A stretch of 64,000 nt of DNA. Origin: UBA12077 sp963665525. Lineage in GTDB: Bacteria; Bacteroidota; Bacteroidia; Bacteroidales; UBA12077. Position numbers and translations under genes: made by a program. A model generated the notes under the pieces. The model saw only the letters and a program-made list of their open reading frames with translations. It was not told where the DNA came from and did not search any database. This document shows positions 20,253 through 29,680 of this stretch, piece after piece. The DNA lies in the NCBI GenBank assembly GCA_963665525.1, contig OY762280.1, positions 2,294,001 to 2,358,000 on the forward strand, given 5' to 3'. Each line of letters starts with the position of its first letter. The first letter of the stretch is position 1.

Positions 20253-23200
20253 TTAAAACTTAATGGTATCAGGAACTTCTTCAAACAGTTCATTCTGGCC
20301 TTCTGAATTTCCTTCAAAATTCAGTTCTATTTCATCTATCCCTTTTTCCTCCTGTTCTTTCTCTTCTTGCGCTATAATGGCTTCGTATTTTGCTTTAGCC
20401 ATATCAACAATTTCATCTTCGGCATCTGGATCATAATTATCGATGATACTTTTTAAGGTATGTTTTGCCTGGAACATATCCTCTTTTTGTAAATAAATAT
20501 CAGATAATAAAATAAATGATCTGGCCAACCAGTATTCCTGTGAAGTATTTTGTGCTGCAAAATCGAAAACTTCATGTTCTGCCACATCCAGTTGTTTATC
20601 GTTAAAATAAATCTCACAAATTAGGTATTTTGCCTCTGCTCCTTCCTGACTATTTACTTCTTCCGATAAAATCCTGAATTCATCTAAAGCTAATTCGTTA
20701 TTCTTTGTTGCAAAAAGAGCTTTCCCTTTTTTATAGTATGCTTCACGTACAAGTTCTCCAGATACTTTTTCAGTATGCAATAATTTATCTGCAGATTCAA
20801 TTACCTTTTCATAATCATGGAGCAGATAATTAGATCTCATCTGTCCAACACGAGATTCTACCAAATTACTATTTACTTCAGCAATCTGATCTAATTTCTG
20901 GTAATCAGACAAAGCTTCATCATAATTCTCATTACTGTAATTAATAGCGGCAGCAGCAATTAATGCCTGCTCTGTAAATGTATTTTTTGGTTTATCAATT
21001 ACAAAATTGTACGACTTTAAAGCACTTTCGTAATTTTCATTTCTATTCTGACAATCAGCTAAATAAAAATGAGCATTTAATACAAATGAACCTTCCGGGA
21101 ATCGAGTTAAATAATCATTAAACTGTAAGATTGATTTATCGCAATCGCCTGCCATATATAACTTCTCAGCCGAGATGTAAGTTAATGAATCTTGTTCGCT
21201 AAGACTTATATCTGCAAATTCACCTAATCCATTTACATAAGCAAAATACGAATCAACATCATTCATATCAACATAAATATTCTTGATCCCTGTAAGAGCA
21301 TTTTTTGCTTCTATTGTGCCAGGAAACTCTGCAACAACACGTTGATAATATTTTAATGCTTCTTGATTATTGTCTCGATTATAGTTTAATAAACCAAGTT
21401 GAACCAATGATTTTTTTACATAGCTACTTGCAGGATACTCTTCGATAACCCGTTGATACTTTTCAATGGCTTTTTCCTGATCTTGAAGATCCAAATGACT
21501 TTTAGCCATCTCAAATAAAGCATCATCAATGTATGCAGACTCAGGATGTTCATCTAATAAACGCTGCAAGGTATTTAATTTCTTTTCCGGACGAATAACC
21601 AATCCTAAAGAAAATCCTCTTTGAAATAGAGCATAATCTTTATCTAATAATCCTATTTCAATGGCTTTATCATAATACTCAATAGCCACCCAATAAGTTC
21701 TGGTAATAAAATAACTATCACCTATTCTATTGTATGCATCGGCTACAGTTTCTGTTGAATCATCTTTTACAAAACCAATATATTTTCTGTACCATTGAAT
21801 TGCATTTGGATAATCTTTTAATTTAAAGTAAGCATATGCCATATTGTAATGAGCCAGATTATACTCAGGTAACTGGAACGCCCCACTCGTTGTTAGGAAA
21901 TTATTATACGACTCAATTGCTTTTTCATATTCCTGCAACTGATAATAAGCCTCTGCTCTCCAGTAATTAGTTTGTGCTGCAATGGCCCTGTTATATCCAG
22001 GATATTGTAATGATTTATCAAATGTTTCAACAGCCTCTTGGTAATGTAAGTTATTAAAAAGCTCCAAGCCCCTATAATATGCCACCTTCTGAAAGGCTTC
22101 TTTCATTCCATGATCTTTTTCCTGAATCATTTCTAAAGATTTCAGAGCATCTTTATAGTTACTGGTATAAAGATAAGCCATGACAAGAAAATTGTAAGCA
22201 TCATCAAGCCTATCTGAATTAGGATATAACTTTATAAACTCATGAAAAGCTCCTATAGCTTCATTAAATGGAGAATGATATAATTCATAAGTTAGCAGTG
22301 CATAATTAAATAAAGCTTCTTCTTTAATTTCAGGATCGAATTCCATTTTTGAAGCAAATTCGAACGCCAGTTGAGCTTTCTTTTTCTGATCGAGTTCAAT
22401 ATAACAATCTGCTAAATGAAAATAAGCATTTTGTGCCAACAAGTCTGTTTTATCGACTACCTTTTCAAATGACACTGATGCACTATCGTATTGCTCAAGC
22501 TTGTAATAGCAATATGCCAATTGGTAATAATCATTTCTTGATACGAATTTAGCTTCGATTTTGTGTTTTTGAAGATATTCAATAGCATCAGAAAATTGTT
22601 TCTTTTTGTAATATGAATCGCCTATAACCTTAGCTATTTCAGGTGTTCTTTTTGCACTAGCTCCATCTAAGAGCGCTGGAGCATATTCTAAAACTTCATC
22701 ATATCTCCCCTGTAAATAATATATCTGAGTAATATAATATGGTACAACAGGAGCAAATGTCTCATGATCGCTTAACCTTTGAAATCCCTGTAAAGCAGTC
22801 TCATAATTTTTGTCCTGATAAGCAATATGTGAATAATAATAATTTGCCGGAGCACTAAATTTTGTATTCACATCTTTTATCTCATAAAAGGCAGAACTCG
22901 CTTTATCGTACTTTTTACGCATAAAGTAACTGTAACCAAGTTTAAAATACAATTCATCCTTTTCCTCATCGTTTAGTTTATCTTTATTCACCTTATTAAA
23001 CCACCTAATAGCCTGATGATATTGCTTTTGCCTGTACTGAAATTTTCCCATATGAAAATAAGCAGCATTTACATTCGAGTTTTCAGGACGTTCTGCAATA
23101 AACTTTGAGATTTTATATTCTGCATCCTCATTAAATAATTCAATAGCACACAATGCTGAGTAAAACTCCGAATTTGCTTTAAACTCAACATTCAAATCGC

Positions 23201-23381
23201 CATATGCTTCTATGGCATCTTCAAAATGCTTTTGCGCTACTCCATACTTTTGTTTTCCGAAAAGTTCCAATCCTGTCTTATATTCCAAATCAGGATCGGT
23301 ATAAATCATCGATTTTTGAGCCAAAGCATTTCCTACAATCGTTAATAAAAAGCTAACAGCTAGAATTTTAGTATATTTCAT
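20253..23381 (-). CDS. Large tetratricopeptide-repeat periplasmic protein
   Basis: The start at 23381 is preferred because it gives a clean signal peptide (MKYTKILAVSFLL...ALAQ). The frame also has ATGs at 23390 and 23453, but these put an unlikely basic leader before it. The ~1042-residue product is almost all TPR units of ~34-37 residues (such as 'AYFKLKDYPNAIQWYRKYI' and 'YYQLQEYEKAIESYNNFL'), with more than 20 discernible, and ends in an acidic Glu-rich tail. TPR solenoids bind protein partners, and the protein is probably periplasmic. The downstream barrel gene 12 bp away is the likely partner. An imperfectly understood dyad lies upstream at 23461-23484. Confidence 0.88.
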   Translation of the reverse strand: MKYTKILAVSFLLTIVGNALAQKSMIYTDPDLEYKTGLELFGKQKYGVAQKHFEDAIEAYGDLNVEFKANSEFYSALCAIELFNEDAEYKISKFIAERPENSNVNAAYFHMGKFQYRQKQYHQAIRWFNKVNKDKLNDEEKDELYFKLGYSYFMRKKYDKASSAFYEIKDVNTKFSAPANYYYSHIAYQDKNYETALQGFQRLSDHETFAPVVPYYITQIYYLQGRYDEVLEYAPALLDGASAKRTPEIAKVIGDSYYKKKQFSDAIEYLQKHKIEAKFVSRNDYYQLAYCYYKLEQYDSASVSFEKVVDKTDLLAQNAYFHLADCYIELDQKKKAQLAFEFASKMEFDPEIKEEALFNYALLTYELYHSPFNEAIGAFHEFIKLYPNSDRLDDAYNFLVMAYLYTSNYKDALKSLEMIQEKDHGMKEAFQKVAYYRGLELFNNLHYQEAVETFDKSLQYPGYNRAIAAQTNYWRAEAYYQLQEYEKAIESYNNFLTTSGAFQLPEYNLAHYNMAYAYFKLKDYPNAIQWYRKYIGFVKDDSTETVADAYNRIGDSYFITRTYWVAIEYYDKAIEIGLLDKDYALFQRGFSLGLVIRPEKKLNTLQRLLDEHPESAYIDDALFEMAKSHLDLQDQEKAIEKYQRVIEEYPASSYVKKSLVQLGLLNYNRDNNQEALKYYQRVVAEFPGTIEAKNALTGIKNIYVDMNDVDSYFAYVNGLGEFADISLSEQDSLTYISAEKLYMAGDCDKSILQFNDYLTRFPEGSFVLNAHFYLADCQNRNENYESALKSYNFVIDKPKNTFTEQALIAAAAINYSNENYDEALSDYQKLDQIAEVNSNLVESRVGQMRSNYLLHDYEKVIESADKLLHTEKVSGELVREAYYKKGKALFATKNNELALDEFRILSEEVNSQEGAEAKYLICEIYFNDKQLDVAEHEVFDFAAQNTSQEYWLARSFILLSDIYLQKEDMFQAKHTLKSIIDNYDPDAEDEIVDMAKAKYEAIIAQEEKEQEEKGIDEIELNFEGNSEGQNELFEEVPDTIKF

Positions 23382-23460
23382 TTTTATCATAAATTCATTT
23401 CTTGAAATTCGCCTAAATTTATAAAGAATAAACCTAACGCTTAAGGGAATCATCCCTTTT

Positions 23461-23484
23461 TAATTAACATAAAACTGTTAATTA
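23461..23484. promoter_or_regulatory. 9-bp dyad in the divergent intergenic region
   Basis: TAATTAACA and TGTTAATTA form a perfect inverted repeat with a 6-nt spacer. It lies ~80 bp upstream of the TPR gene and ~130 bp upstream of the small gene at 23613. It could be an operator; no T-run suggests a terminator. Confidence 0.35.
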
Positions 23485-23584
23485 CGAGAAATATTTTCTG
23501 TCAATAATTAAAAAAAAGAAAATTGTTAATATGTTTTCTAAAAGAACGCTGAAGAATTAAAAACTACAAATAAGTTTTTTTACC

Positions 23585-23592
23585 TACATTTG
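23585..23592 (+). promoter_or_regulatory. Bacteroidetes-type -7 box (TACATTTG)
   Basis: TACATTTG matches the TAnnTTTG consensus of the Bacteroidetes housekeeping sigma factor. It lies 20 bp before the ATG at 23613. No clear TTTG -33 element is seen at the expected distance. Confidence 0.45.
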
Positions 23593-23612
23593 TGATTAAC
23601 AAATTATATACC

Positions 23613-23810
23613 ATGTATTTTTTAAAGACACAGGGGACAGATAAAATACCAGATTATGTGCAAATTAGAGATGATCATTTTGTTTTGCTTGCACATTTTA
23701 AAACCAATAACCCGGATAATCAGATTAAAAAATTTGGCTTAGAAGATTTTAAACAAAAAATTCAAAATTTAATTGAAGCGGCTCCGTTTGGTATTTTGTA
23801 TGAACTATAA
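23613..23810 (+). CDS. Small conserved protein upstream of ftsE
   Basis: The 65-residue protein begins at the ATG at 23613 (MYFLKTQ). A longer GTG start at 23592 overlaps the likely -7 promoter box and is therefore rejected. It is soluble, with no signal peptide or membrane segment. An acidic/hydrophobic N-terminal half ('IPDYVQIRDDHFVLLAHF') is followed by a helix-like region. It sits 32 bp before ftsE, on the same strand, so it is probably co-transcribed. I do not recognise a domain. Confidence 0.75.
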   Translation: MYFLKTQGTDKIPDYVQIRDDHFVLLAHFKTNNPDNQIKKFGLEDFKQKIQNLIEAAPFGILYEL

Positions 23811-23842
23811 CAGACAAAAGTAAAAAGGAAAAAGATAAAAGT

Positions 23843-24550
23843 ATGGCTTTAGATACAATCATTGAATTTGAAAATGCAAATATCTTTCAGAAAGATCACC
23901 TTGTATTAACAGATGTTAATTTTTCGATTAGCAAAGGTGAGTTTGTTTATTTAATTGGTAAAGTTGGTAGTGGAAAGTCTAGTTTGATAAAAACCATTAA
24001 TGCAGAACTTCCGCTTGTTGAAGGTGAAGCCAGAGTAGCAGGATTTGATTTAACCAATCTAAAAACAAAACAGACACCTTTACTTCGAAGAAAACTAGGG
24101 ATTGTATTTCAGGATTTTAAATTACTTACTGACAGAACAGTATACGACAATTTACTTTTTGTTTTAAAAGCTACAGGCTGGAAAAACAAAGTTGAAATTA
24201 ATGATAGAATTGCAGAAGTTCTAGACCGTGTTTCGCTAAGTTACAAAGGATATAAAATGCCTCATCAACTTTCGGGAGGTGAACAACAACGTGTAGTTAT
24301 TGCCCGTGCATTGTTAAATGATCCAGAAATTATTTTAGCAGATGAACCAACAGGAAATCTTGATCCGGAGACTTCTGAAAATTTAATGAAGCTATTATTA
24401 GAAATTAGCAATAACGGGCGCGCTGTACTTATGGCTACGCACGATTACAATATGGTAAAAAAATTTCCTGCCCGAACTTTAAAATTTGGTGATGGAAAAA
24501 TTACCGAACAAGATCAAAAAGAAATTGATTTTGAAAGCTTGAAGGAATAA
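23843..24550 (+). CDS. ftsE: Cell-division ABC transporter ATP-binding protein FtsE
   Basis: The 235-residue ABC ATPase has Walker A 'GKVGSGKSS' (residues ~39-47), Q-loop 'GIVFQDFKLL', signature 'LSGGEQQR', Walker B 'EIILADEPTGNLD' and H-loop 'LMATHDYNMV'. Short length and the 'FQDFKLLTDRTVYDNL' stretch fit FtsE, which with FtsX activates peptidoglycan hydrolases during division. FtsX is not in this window; in many Bacteroidetes the two genes are apart. A LolD/MacB-type ATPase is the main alternative. Confidence 0.85.
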   Translation: MALDTIIEFENANIFQKDHLVLTDVNFSISKGEFVYLIGKVGSGKSSLIKTINAELPLVEGEARVAGFDLTNLKTKQTPLLRRKLGIVFQDFKLLTDRTVYDNLLFVLKATGWKNKVEINDRIAEVLDRVSLSYKGYKMPHQLSGGEQQRVVIARALLNDPEIILADEPTGNLDPETSENLMKLLLEISNNGRAVLMATHDYNMVKKFPARTLKFGDGKITEQDQKEIDFESLKE

Positions 24551-24581
24551 TTAAATATTCAATAATTATTCAAACGTTCTC

Positions 24582-25781
24582 ATGGATCATACAAAAAACA
24601 AAATACATGTTTTATTTCTGCCCTTGTGGTATCCAAACAAATATGATCCAATGCCCGGATTATTTATCCGTAGGCATATCGAAGCTGTAAGCCAATATTG
24701 CAAAGTATCTGTTTTATATCTTCATCCTGATATTAACCAAAAAGAAAAATATCAGTTAGAATACACTGAAGAACCTAATATTGATACAGCAAAACTGTAT
24801 TATCGACAAACTAAAAATAGTCTACCTTTATTATCAAACATAATAAAAGGAATCAATTTTTTGAAGGCAGCTTATTATGGATATCGAGAAATTTGTAAGA
24901 ATAATGAAAAGCCCCAAATTGCGCACGTTAATGTTCTTACCAGATTAGGATTATTTGCCCTAATTCTTAAATATCTGTATGGCCTTCCATATATTATTAC
25001 TGAACATTGGTCAAGATATCAGCCGCATGTAAATACATATAAGGGAATTATTAGAAAACTCATAACACGAATAGTAATTAAAAGAGCTTCGGCAGTTACC
25101 ACTGTAAGTAATGATTTAAAAAATGCCATGCTTCGGCATAATCTGAAAAATCACATTTATTATATAACACCGAACGTTGTTGATACAAATCTCTTTGTTC
25201 GTTTTGAACGTAACCAAAAAAATAAAGTTAAGCAGATTGTTCATGTTTCGTGCTTTGATGATCAACCTAAAAATATCTCAGGAATTCTACGTGTTATAAA
25301 GAGGTTATCAGAATCGCGTGATGATTTTAAATGTTTAATGGTTGGTGATGGACCCGACTTTGAAAGAATTAAAAGTTATGCTTCATCATTAAAAATCGAT
25401 TCTAAATTTGTGCAATTCTTGGGATTGAAAGAAGAGAAAGAACTTGTTAATATTATCAATCAATCGGATTTTATGTTATTGTTCAGCAACTATGAGAATT
25501 TTCCGGTAGTAATTACTGAAAGTTTCTCTTGTGGCCTTCCGGTTGTTTCAACAGCTGTTGGGGGAATTCCAGAATATTTAACGTCTGATAAAGGAATTCT
25601 TGTTAAAGTCGGAGACGAAAAACAATTACTTCAAGCTCTTCATAAAATGCTTGAAAACTTATCTGAATATGATTCAAACAAAATAAGACAATATGCGATA
25701 GATCATTTTAGTTACCCTGTTGTTGGCAAGCAATTTTATACAATATATAAAAATGCATTAAACATTAAGCATGAAGGCTGA
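24582..25781 (+). CDS. Glycosyltransferase family 4 (GT-B fold)
   Basis: The 399-residue cytoplasmic protein has an N-terminal donor-side domain with 'FLPLWYPNKYDPMPGLFIRRHIEAV', a central acceptor-side segment, and the GT4 C-terminal nucleotide-sugar motif 'NYENFPVVITESFSCGLPVV' followed by 'GGIPEYL'. The Glu of 'ITESF' and Glu of 'ENFP' form the usual EX7E pair. It probably adds a hexose to a lipid-linked glycan. Its 3' end overlaps the next gene by 11 bp, showing translational coupling with the formyltransferase fusion and, downstream, a flippase. Sugar specificity cannot be read from the sequence. Confidence 0.9.
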   Translation: MDHTKNKIHVLFLPLWYPNKYDPMPGLFIRRHIEAVSQYCKVSVLYLHPDINQKEKYQLEYTEEPNIDTAKLYYRQTKNSLPLLSNIIKGINFLKAAYYGYREICKNNEKPQIAHVNVLTRLGLFALILKYLYGLPYIITEHWSRYQPHVNTYKGIIRKLITRIVIKRASAVTTVSNDLKNAMLRHNLKNHIYYITPNVVDTNLFVRFERNQKNKVKQIVHVSCFDDQPKNISGILRVIKRLSESRDDFKCLMVGDGPDFERIKSYASSLKIDSKFVQFLGLKEEKELVNIINQSDFMLLFSNYENFPVVITESFSCGLPVVSTAVGGIPEYLTSDKGILVKVGDEKQLLQALHKMLENLSEYDSNKIRQYAIDHFSYPVVGKQFYTIYKNALNIKHEG

Positions 25782-27465
25782 TCATATAAGTAATACTAGT
25801 AATTTGAGATTTGGAATCTTGTCCAATGGAACTTCTTTTCAGAAATGGCAAGCAGAAAGCATCCGATTACTTATTGAAAATAATATTCAACCCACCCTAC
25901 TCATTGTAGATTCACGTAAAACGAAACCTAAATCAGTTTTAAATTATATTAAGACTTATCCATATACCAAAGCAATTTATAGAATTTATCATCGGTATTT
26001 TTTAAAACCACAAGCAAGAAAGATTGAAGATCTTAGCACATTACTAACTGACATACCAGTTCTTAATTGCAATCCAGAGACAAAAGGTTTTTCGGAATAT
26101 TTTCTTGATGAAAATATTGAAGCAATAAAATCATATAAGCTTGATTTTATTCTTCGCTTTGGATTCAATATTATTCGTGGAGATATTCTTAATGCTGCAA
26201 AATATGGATTCTGGTCTTTTCATCACGATGATGAGAAAATATACCGAGGAGGACCTCCCGGATTTTGGGAAACCTATCATAACAATCATGTAAATGGAGT
26301 TATTCTACAAAAGTTAACCAACAAACTTGATGGTGGAATTATTCTTAAAAAAGCATATTATAAAACAACAAAACATTCATATAAAGAAAATCTTCACAAT
26401 GTTTTAAGTAAGAGTGCCATATTTCCACTGCAAGTTTGCAAGGATATACTGAACAATACTTTTAATGAACCTGAGAATAAAATTGATACTGATTCGAGAG
26501 TGAAAATTTATCATGTCCCTGGGAATTTTAAAATGATCTGGTTTTTGATAAAGCTTTTTATCCATAAAATTGCATTTCATTTTAATAATCTTTGTAAGAC
26601 CGAAAAGTGGAATATTGGTATTGTAAAAATGTCGACAGAGGATTTATTAAACGAAGATTCTGACATCAAACCAATATGGTATAAAAGTCCGCCGAAACAC
26701 ATTTATTATGCAGATCCTTTTGCTATAGAAAAAGATCATACGGTCGAGCTATATTTTGAAGAATTTAATTATATCCACCATAAAGGAAAAATTTCCAAAA
26801 CATCATTTAATAAAAACACAAGTGATTTTTCTGATGTTTATCCTTTTATGGAAAAAGAAATTCATCTTGCGTATCCGTATATTTTTAAGACTCAAGATAG
26901 AACTTATTTAATACCTGAAACAGCAAATGCAAAATCAGTAGAACTATATAAACTCATTGATGGAGAAGCTGTATTTCACAAGAAAATTCTTGATAATATA
27001 GATGCGGTTGATTCTACTTTATTCAAACACAATGATAAATGGTGGCTATTTTTCACAAAAAAAGAAGATTCGACAACAGAATTATATACTTATTATTCTG
27101 AACAAGTAGATGGAAATTATCTACCTCATCAAAACAATCCAATAAAAATAGATGTTCGCTCTGCAAGACCTGCAGGAAACATATTCGAGTATAATAATTC
27201 GCTATACAGACCTTCGCAAGACTGTTCCAAAACTTATGGAGGAAGAATAGCAATTAATAAAATAATTGTGTTATCAGCAACTAACTTTAAAGAAGAAACC
27301 GTTAAATATATTCATCCATTTAAAAATACATCCTTTAATAAAGGAGTACATACGATATCAATAACAGATAACTATCTTATATTTGATGCTAAGAAATATG
27401 TATTTGATTTTAGAAATTTTCTAAGTCAATTAAAATTAAAATGTGCCCGATTAATTAAAAGCTAA
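25771..27465 (+). CDS. Formyltransferase-like / GINT1-like fusion protein
   Basis: The 564-residue protein fuses two domains. Residues ~10-225 are a formyltransferase fold ('LDFILRFGFNIIRG', 'SFHHDDEKIYRGGPPGFWE', 'LDGGIILKK'). His151 and Asp187 align with the catalytic His and Asp of the ArnA/Fmt family, but the usual Asn two residues before the His is Ser149. Residues ~285-560 resemble the five-bladed, GH43-like domain of glucosamine-inositolphosphorylceramide transferase 1 (GINT1)-like proteins ('YYADPFAIE', 'AYPYIFKTQD', 'YLIPETANA', 'ARPAGNIFEY', 'YRPSQDCSKTYGG'). The start overlaps the GT4 gene and a flippase follows 9 bp later. A role in glycan or glycolipid decoration is inferred; the formyl donor reaction is unproven. 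Confidence 0.8.
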   Translation: MKADHISNTSNLRFGILSNGTSFQKWQAESIRLLIENNIQPTLLIVDSRKTKPKSVLNYIKTYPYTKAIYRIYHRYFLKPQARKIEDLSTLLTDIPVLNCNPETKGFSEYFLDENIEAIKSYKLDFILRFGFNIIRGDILNAAKYGFWSFHHDDEKIYRGGPPGFWETYHNNHVNGVILQKLTNKLDGGIILKKAYYKTTKHSYKENLHNVLSKSAIFPLQVCKDILNNTFNEPENKIDTDSRVKIYHVPGNFKMIWFLIKLFIHKIAFHFNNLCKTEKWNIGIVKMSTEDLLNEDSDIKPIWYKSPPKHIYYADPFAIEKDHTVELYFEEFNYIHHKGKISKTSFNKNTSDFSDVYPFMEKEIHLAYPYIFKTQDRTYLIPETANAKSVELYKLIDGEAVFHKKILDNIDAVDSTLFKHNDKWWLFFTKKEDSTTELYTYYSEQVDGNYLPHQNNPIKIDVRSARPAGNIFEYNNSLYRPSQDCSKTYGGRIAINKIIVLSATNFKEETVKYIHPFKNTSFNKGVHTISITDNYLIFDAKKYVFDFRNFLSQLKLKCARLIKS

Positions 27466-27474
27466 AATTAAATA

Positions 27475-28746
27475 ATGCTAAAAAAAATTATTGGAACAGT
27501 TGGTACACGTTTGATTACAGCAATTATTAATTTCTGTATTGTCATTGCTGCTGCCAAATATTTGGGTGCTGAACAATATGGAAATATAAGCCTTTTACTG
27601 GTTAACATAGCATTTTCTATTCTTATTCATAATTTTATTGGCGGAGGTGCATTGGTATATTTAGCATCCAGGGAAAATAATACTAAACTGATTGTACCAT
27701 CTTATATTTGGGCAATCATTGTTGCCATTGGTTTTACTGTCTTATTGGTTTTTATTCATAAAATTCCAGAAGAATTAAAATACCATTTCTTAGCTCTTGC
27801 AATAGTTATATCCTTTAATGGCATAAACAATAATATTTTACTTGGGCATGAAAAAATTAAAGAAGTAAATATCCTTTCTATCATTCAGGTATCGACGTTT
27901 TTTATTTCGTTTATTACTTTCGTATTCATTCTTAATAATAAAACCATTCTATCCTACATTATATCATTATATATTTCCCACACATTAACTTTTTTTACAA
28001 GCATTTTCTTCTTAAAAAAATTAAATACTTCTTTTTCTTTTAGCTCAGGATTACTTTCTATAAAAACGACACTACGTATTTTTAATTTCGGTAAATACAT
28101 TCAGCTGGCTAATATTGCTCAGTTTTTTAACTATCGTTTAAACTATTACATCATTGATTTTTTTCTTGGGAAAGCAGCATTAGGAATATATACAGCGGGG
28201 AATCAAATATCGGAAGGAATGTGGCTCATAAGTAAAAGTATTTCTATGGTTCAATATTCGCGTATTTCAAATACAAAAGATTACGATTATGCAAAATCAA
28301 TGACTGTAAGAATGATTAAATTCTCATTTATTATTACGCTACTTATTATATTATTGGCACTTAGCATCCCTTCACAAGTATATGTAACTATTTTTGGAGA
28401 TGATTATGCCATCATAAAAATGATTATTATGAGTCTTGCAATAGGAATATTATCCATAGCCCTTTCAACACTCTTTAGTTCGTTTTTTAGTGGCATTGGA
28501 AAACCTCATCATAATACTATTTCTTCTGTAATTGGATTAGTTGTTACTGCTTCACTAGGATTTACACTAATTCCTAGATTTGGAATTATAGCAGCTGGTT
28601 TGGTTGCTTCAGCAGCTTATTTTTCAAGTGTAGTTTACCAAGTTATTGTATTTGCAAAAATCTCGAATTCAAAGATAAAAGAGTTTATTCCTAACAAGTT
28701 TGATATTCAATATTTCAAGACAGAGGTATATCAATTATTTAAATAG
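27475..28746 (+). CDS. Wzx-type oligosaccharide flippase
   Basis: The 423-residue integral membrane protein has about 12 hydrophobic spans and the family opening 'GTVGTRLITAIINFCIVIAAAKYLGAEQYG'-like pattern of polysaccharide-biosynthesis/MVF-fold flippases. C-terminal helices around 'FFSGIGKPHHNTISSVIG' fit the polysaccharide biosynthesis C-terminal domain. It would move lipid-linked glycans across the inner membrane. It is the last gene of the GT4/formyltransferase run and its stop is only 2 bp from the end of the convergent gene at 28749. At 423 residues it is slightly short for the family, but no end is obviously missing. Confidence 0.87.
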   Translation: MLKKIIGTVGTRLITAIINFCIVIAAAKYLGAEQYGNISLLLVNIAFSILIHNFIGGGALVYLASRENNTKLIVPSYIWAIIVAIGFTVLLVFIHKIPEELKYHFLALAIVISFNGINNNILLGHEKIKEVNILSIIQVSTFFISFITFVFILNNKTILSYIISLYISHTLTFFTSIFFLKKLNTSFSFSSGLLSIKTTLRIFNFGKYIQLANIAQFFNYRLNYYIIDFFLGKAALGIYTAGNQISEGMWLISKSISMVQYSRISNTKDYDYAKSMTVRMIKFSFIITLLIILLALSIPSQVYVTIFGDDYAIIKMIIMSLAIGILSIALSTLFSSFFSGIGKPHHNTISSVIGLVVTASLGFTLIPRFGIIAAGLVASAAYFSSVVYQVIVFAKISNSKIKEFIPNKFDIQYFKTEVYQLFK

Positions 28747-28748
28747 AA

Positions 28749-29666
28749 TTACTTTTTGATTTTATTTAAAGGCCAGCGCAAGTTGTTTATTTTAACTTCA
28801 GGATAAATCTCATGGCTTGCTCCAAAACCTCCAAAAAATCTTTTCATTCCTTCGATATTACCGCCTTCAAAATCAAATTTGAAATTTGATTCTGAATATT
28901 TTCTGATAATATAATCTATCAACAAAAACATGGCCGATTTTTCTTTTCCTTCTTTACTTGAAGCCGACACCAAAAATATGATTCTATCAAATTCTTTAAT
29001 TAAAAACGTAGCACACAATAATTGCTGAAAACTATCATAAACAGCGTATCCCTCACCATTACCTATTTCTGATGCTGTTTTTAATAATTGATATAGTATT
29101 TTATAATCAGAGTCCTTCATGCGTTCTACCGCATTTTCTTTTTTTAAATCAAAAATGACATCAAACTTTATATCTTCAACAATTTCAAGATTATATTTTT
29201 GAGCTTTTTTAATATTCCTTTTGGTATTTACAGAATAGTCTTTATAAATCTGATCATATGGTTTATTTAATTCTAAAACAGAGTTTATGCGCTCATTTTT
29301 TTTAGCATCAGTATTAGTATTCGTATAGTTTAAATTAATATCAATATAATGATACTTCGCCTCTACTTGTTTTAAAAACAAATCGATATTGAAATTAGTT
29401 TGAGCCGAGAAAATCCCAATTTGCTGTGTAAAAATAGGTTGTATTACATATTTTAGTCCATATTTCCTTTTAACCGGTAATGGCATCACCATACTATAAT
29501 CACCAACTATTAAGGCCTCCCAATTAGGCGATACAATATCTAAATACCACGACATGGCATAAACCAACCTGTTTACAGACTTTTCAATGGCAGCATTCCA
29601 TTTCTCCTTGTCAATCTGATGATGTTTTAAATGTAATATTTCCAATTGCTCATTCATTCTATACAA
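28749..29666 (-). CDS. FemAB/GNAT-like acyl- or aminoacyl-transferase, paralogue 1
   Basis: The 305-residue cytoplasmic protein resembles the FemAB / BioF2-like double-GNAT fold: an N-terminal half with 'YAMSWYLDIVSPNWEALI', a basic 'NTKRNIKKAQK' turn typical of tRNA- or CoA-using relatives, and a C-terminal 'FDFEGGNIEGMKRFFGGFGA' strand-turn. An ATG three codons in (29657) is equally possible as start. It shares clear identity along its length with the next gene, so the two are tandem duplicates. A role in modifying peptidoglycan or surface glycans is suggested by the neighbours, but the substrate is unknown. Confidence 0.8.
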   Translation of the reverse strand: MYRMNEQLEILHLKHHQIDKEKWNAAIEKSVNRLVYAMSWYLDIVSPNWEALIVGDYSMVMPLPVKRKYGLKYVIQPIFTQQIGIFSAQTNFNIDLFLKQVEAKYHYIDINLNYTNTNTDAKKNERINSVLELNKPYDQIYKDYSVNTKRNIKKAQKYNLEIVEDIKFDVIFDLKKENAVERMKDSDYKILYQLLKTASEIGNGEGYAVYDSFQQLLCATFLIKEFDRIIFLVSASSKEGKEKSAMFLLIDYIIRKYSESNFKFDFEGGNIEGMKRFFGGFGASHEIYPEVKINNLRWPLNKIKK

Positions 29667-29680
29667 TAACTCAAAGCTTA

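Noticed and set aside
23382..23453. Longer N-terminus for the TPR protein from the ATG at 23453
   Set aside because: It would bury a clean signal peptide behind 24 mostly basic/aromatic residues; the ATG at 23381 (or 23390) is better.
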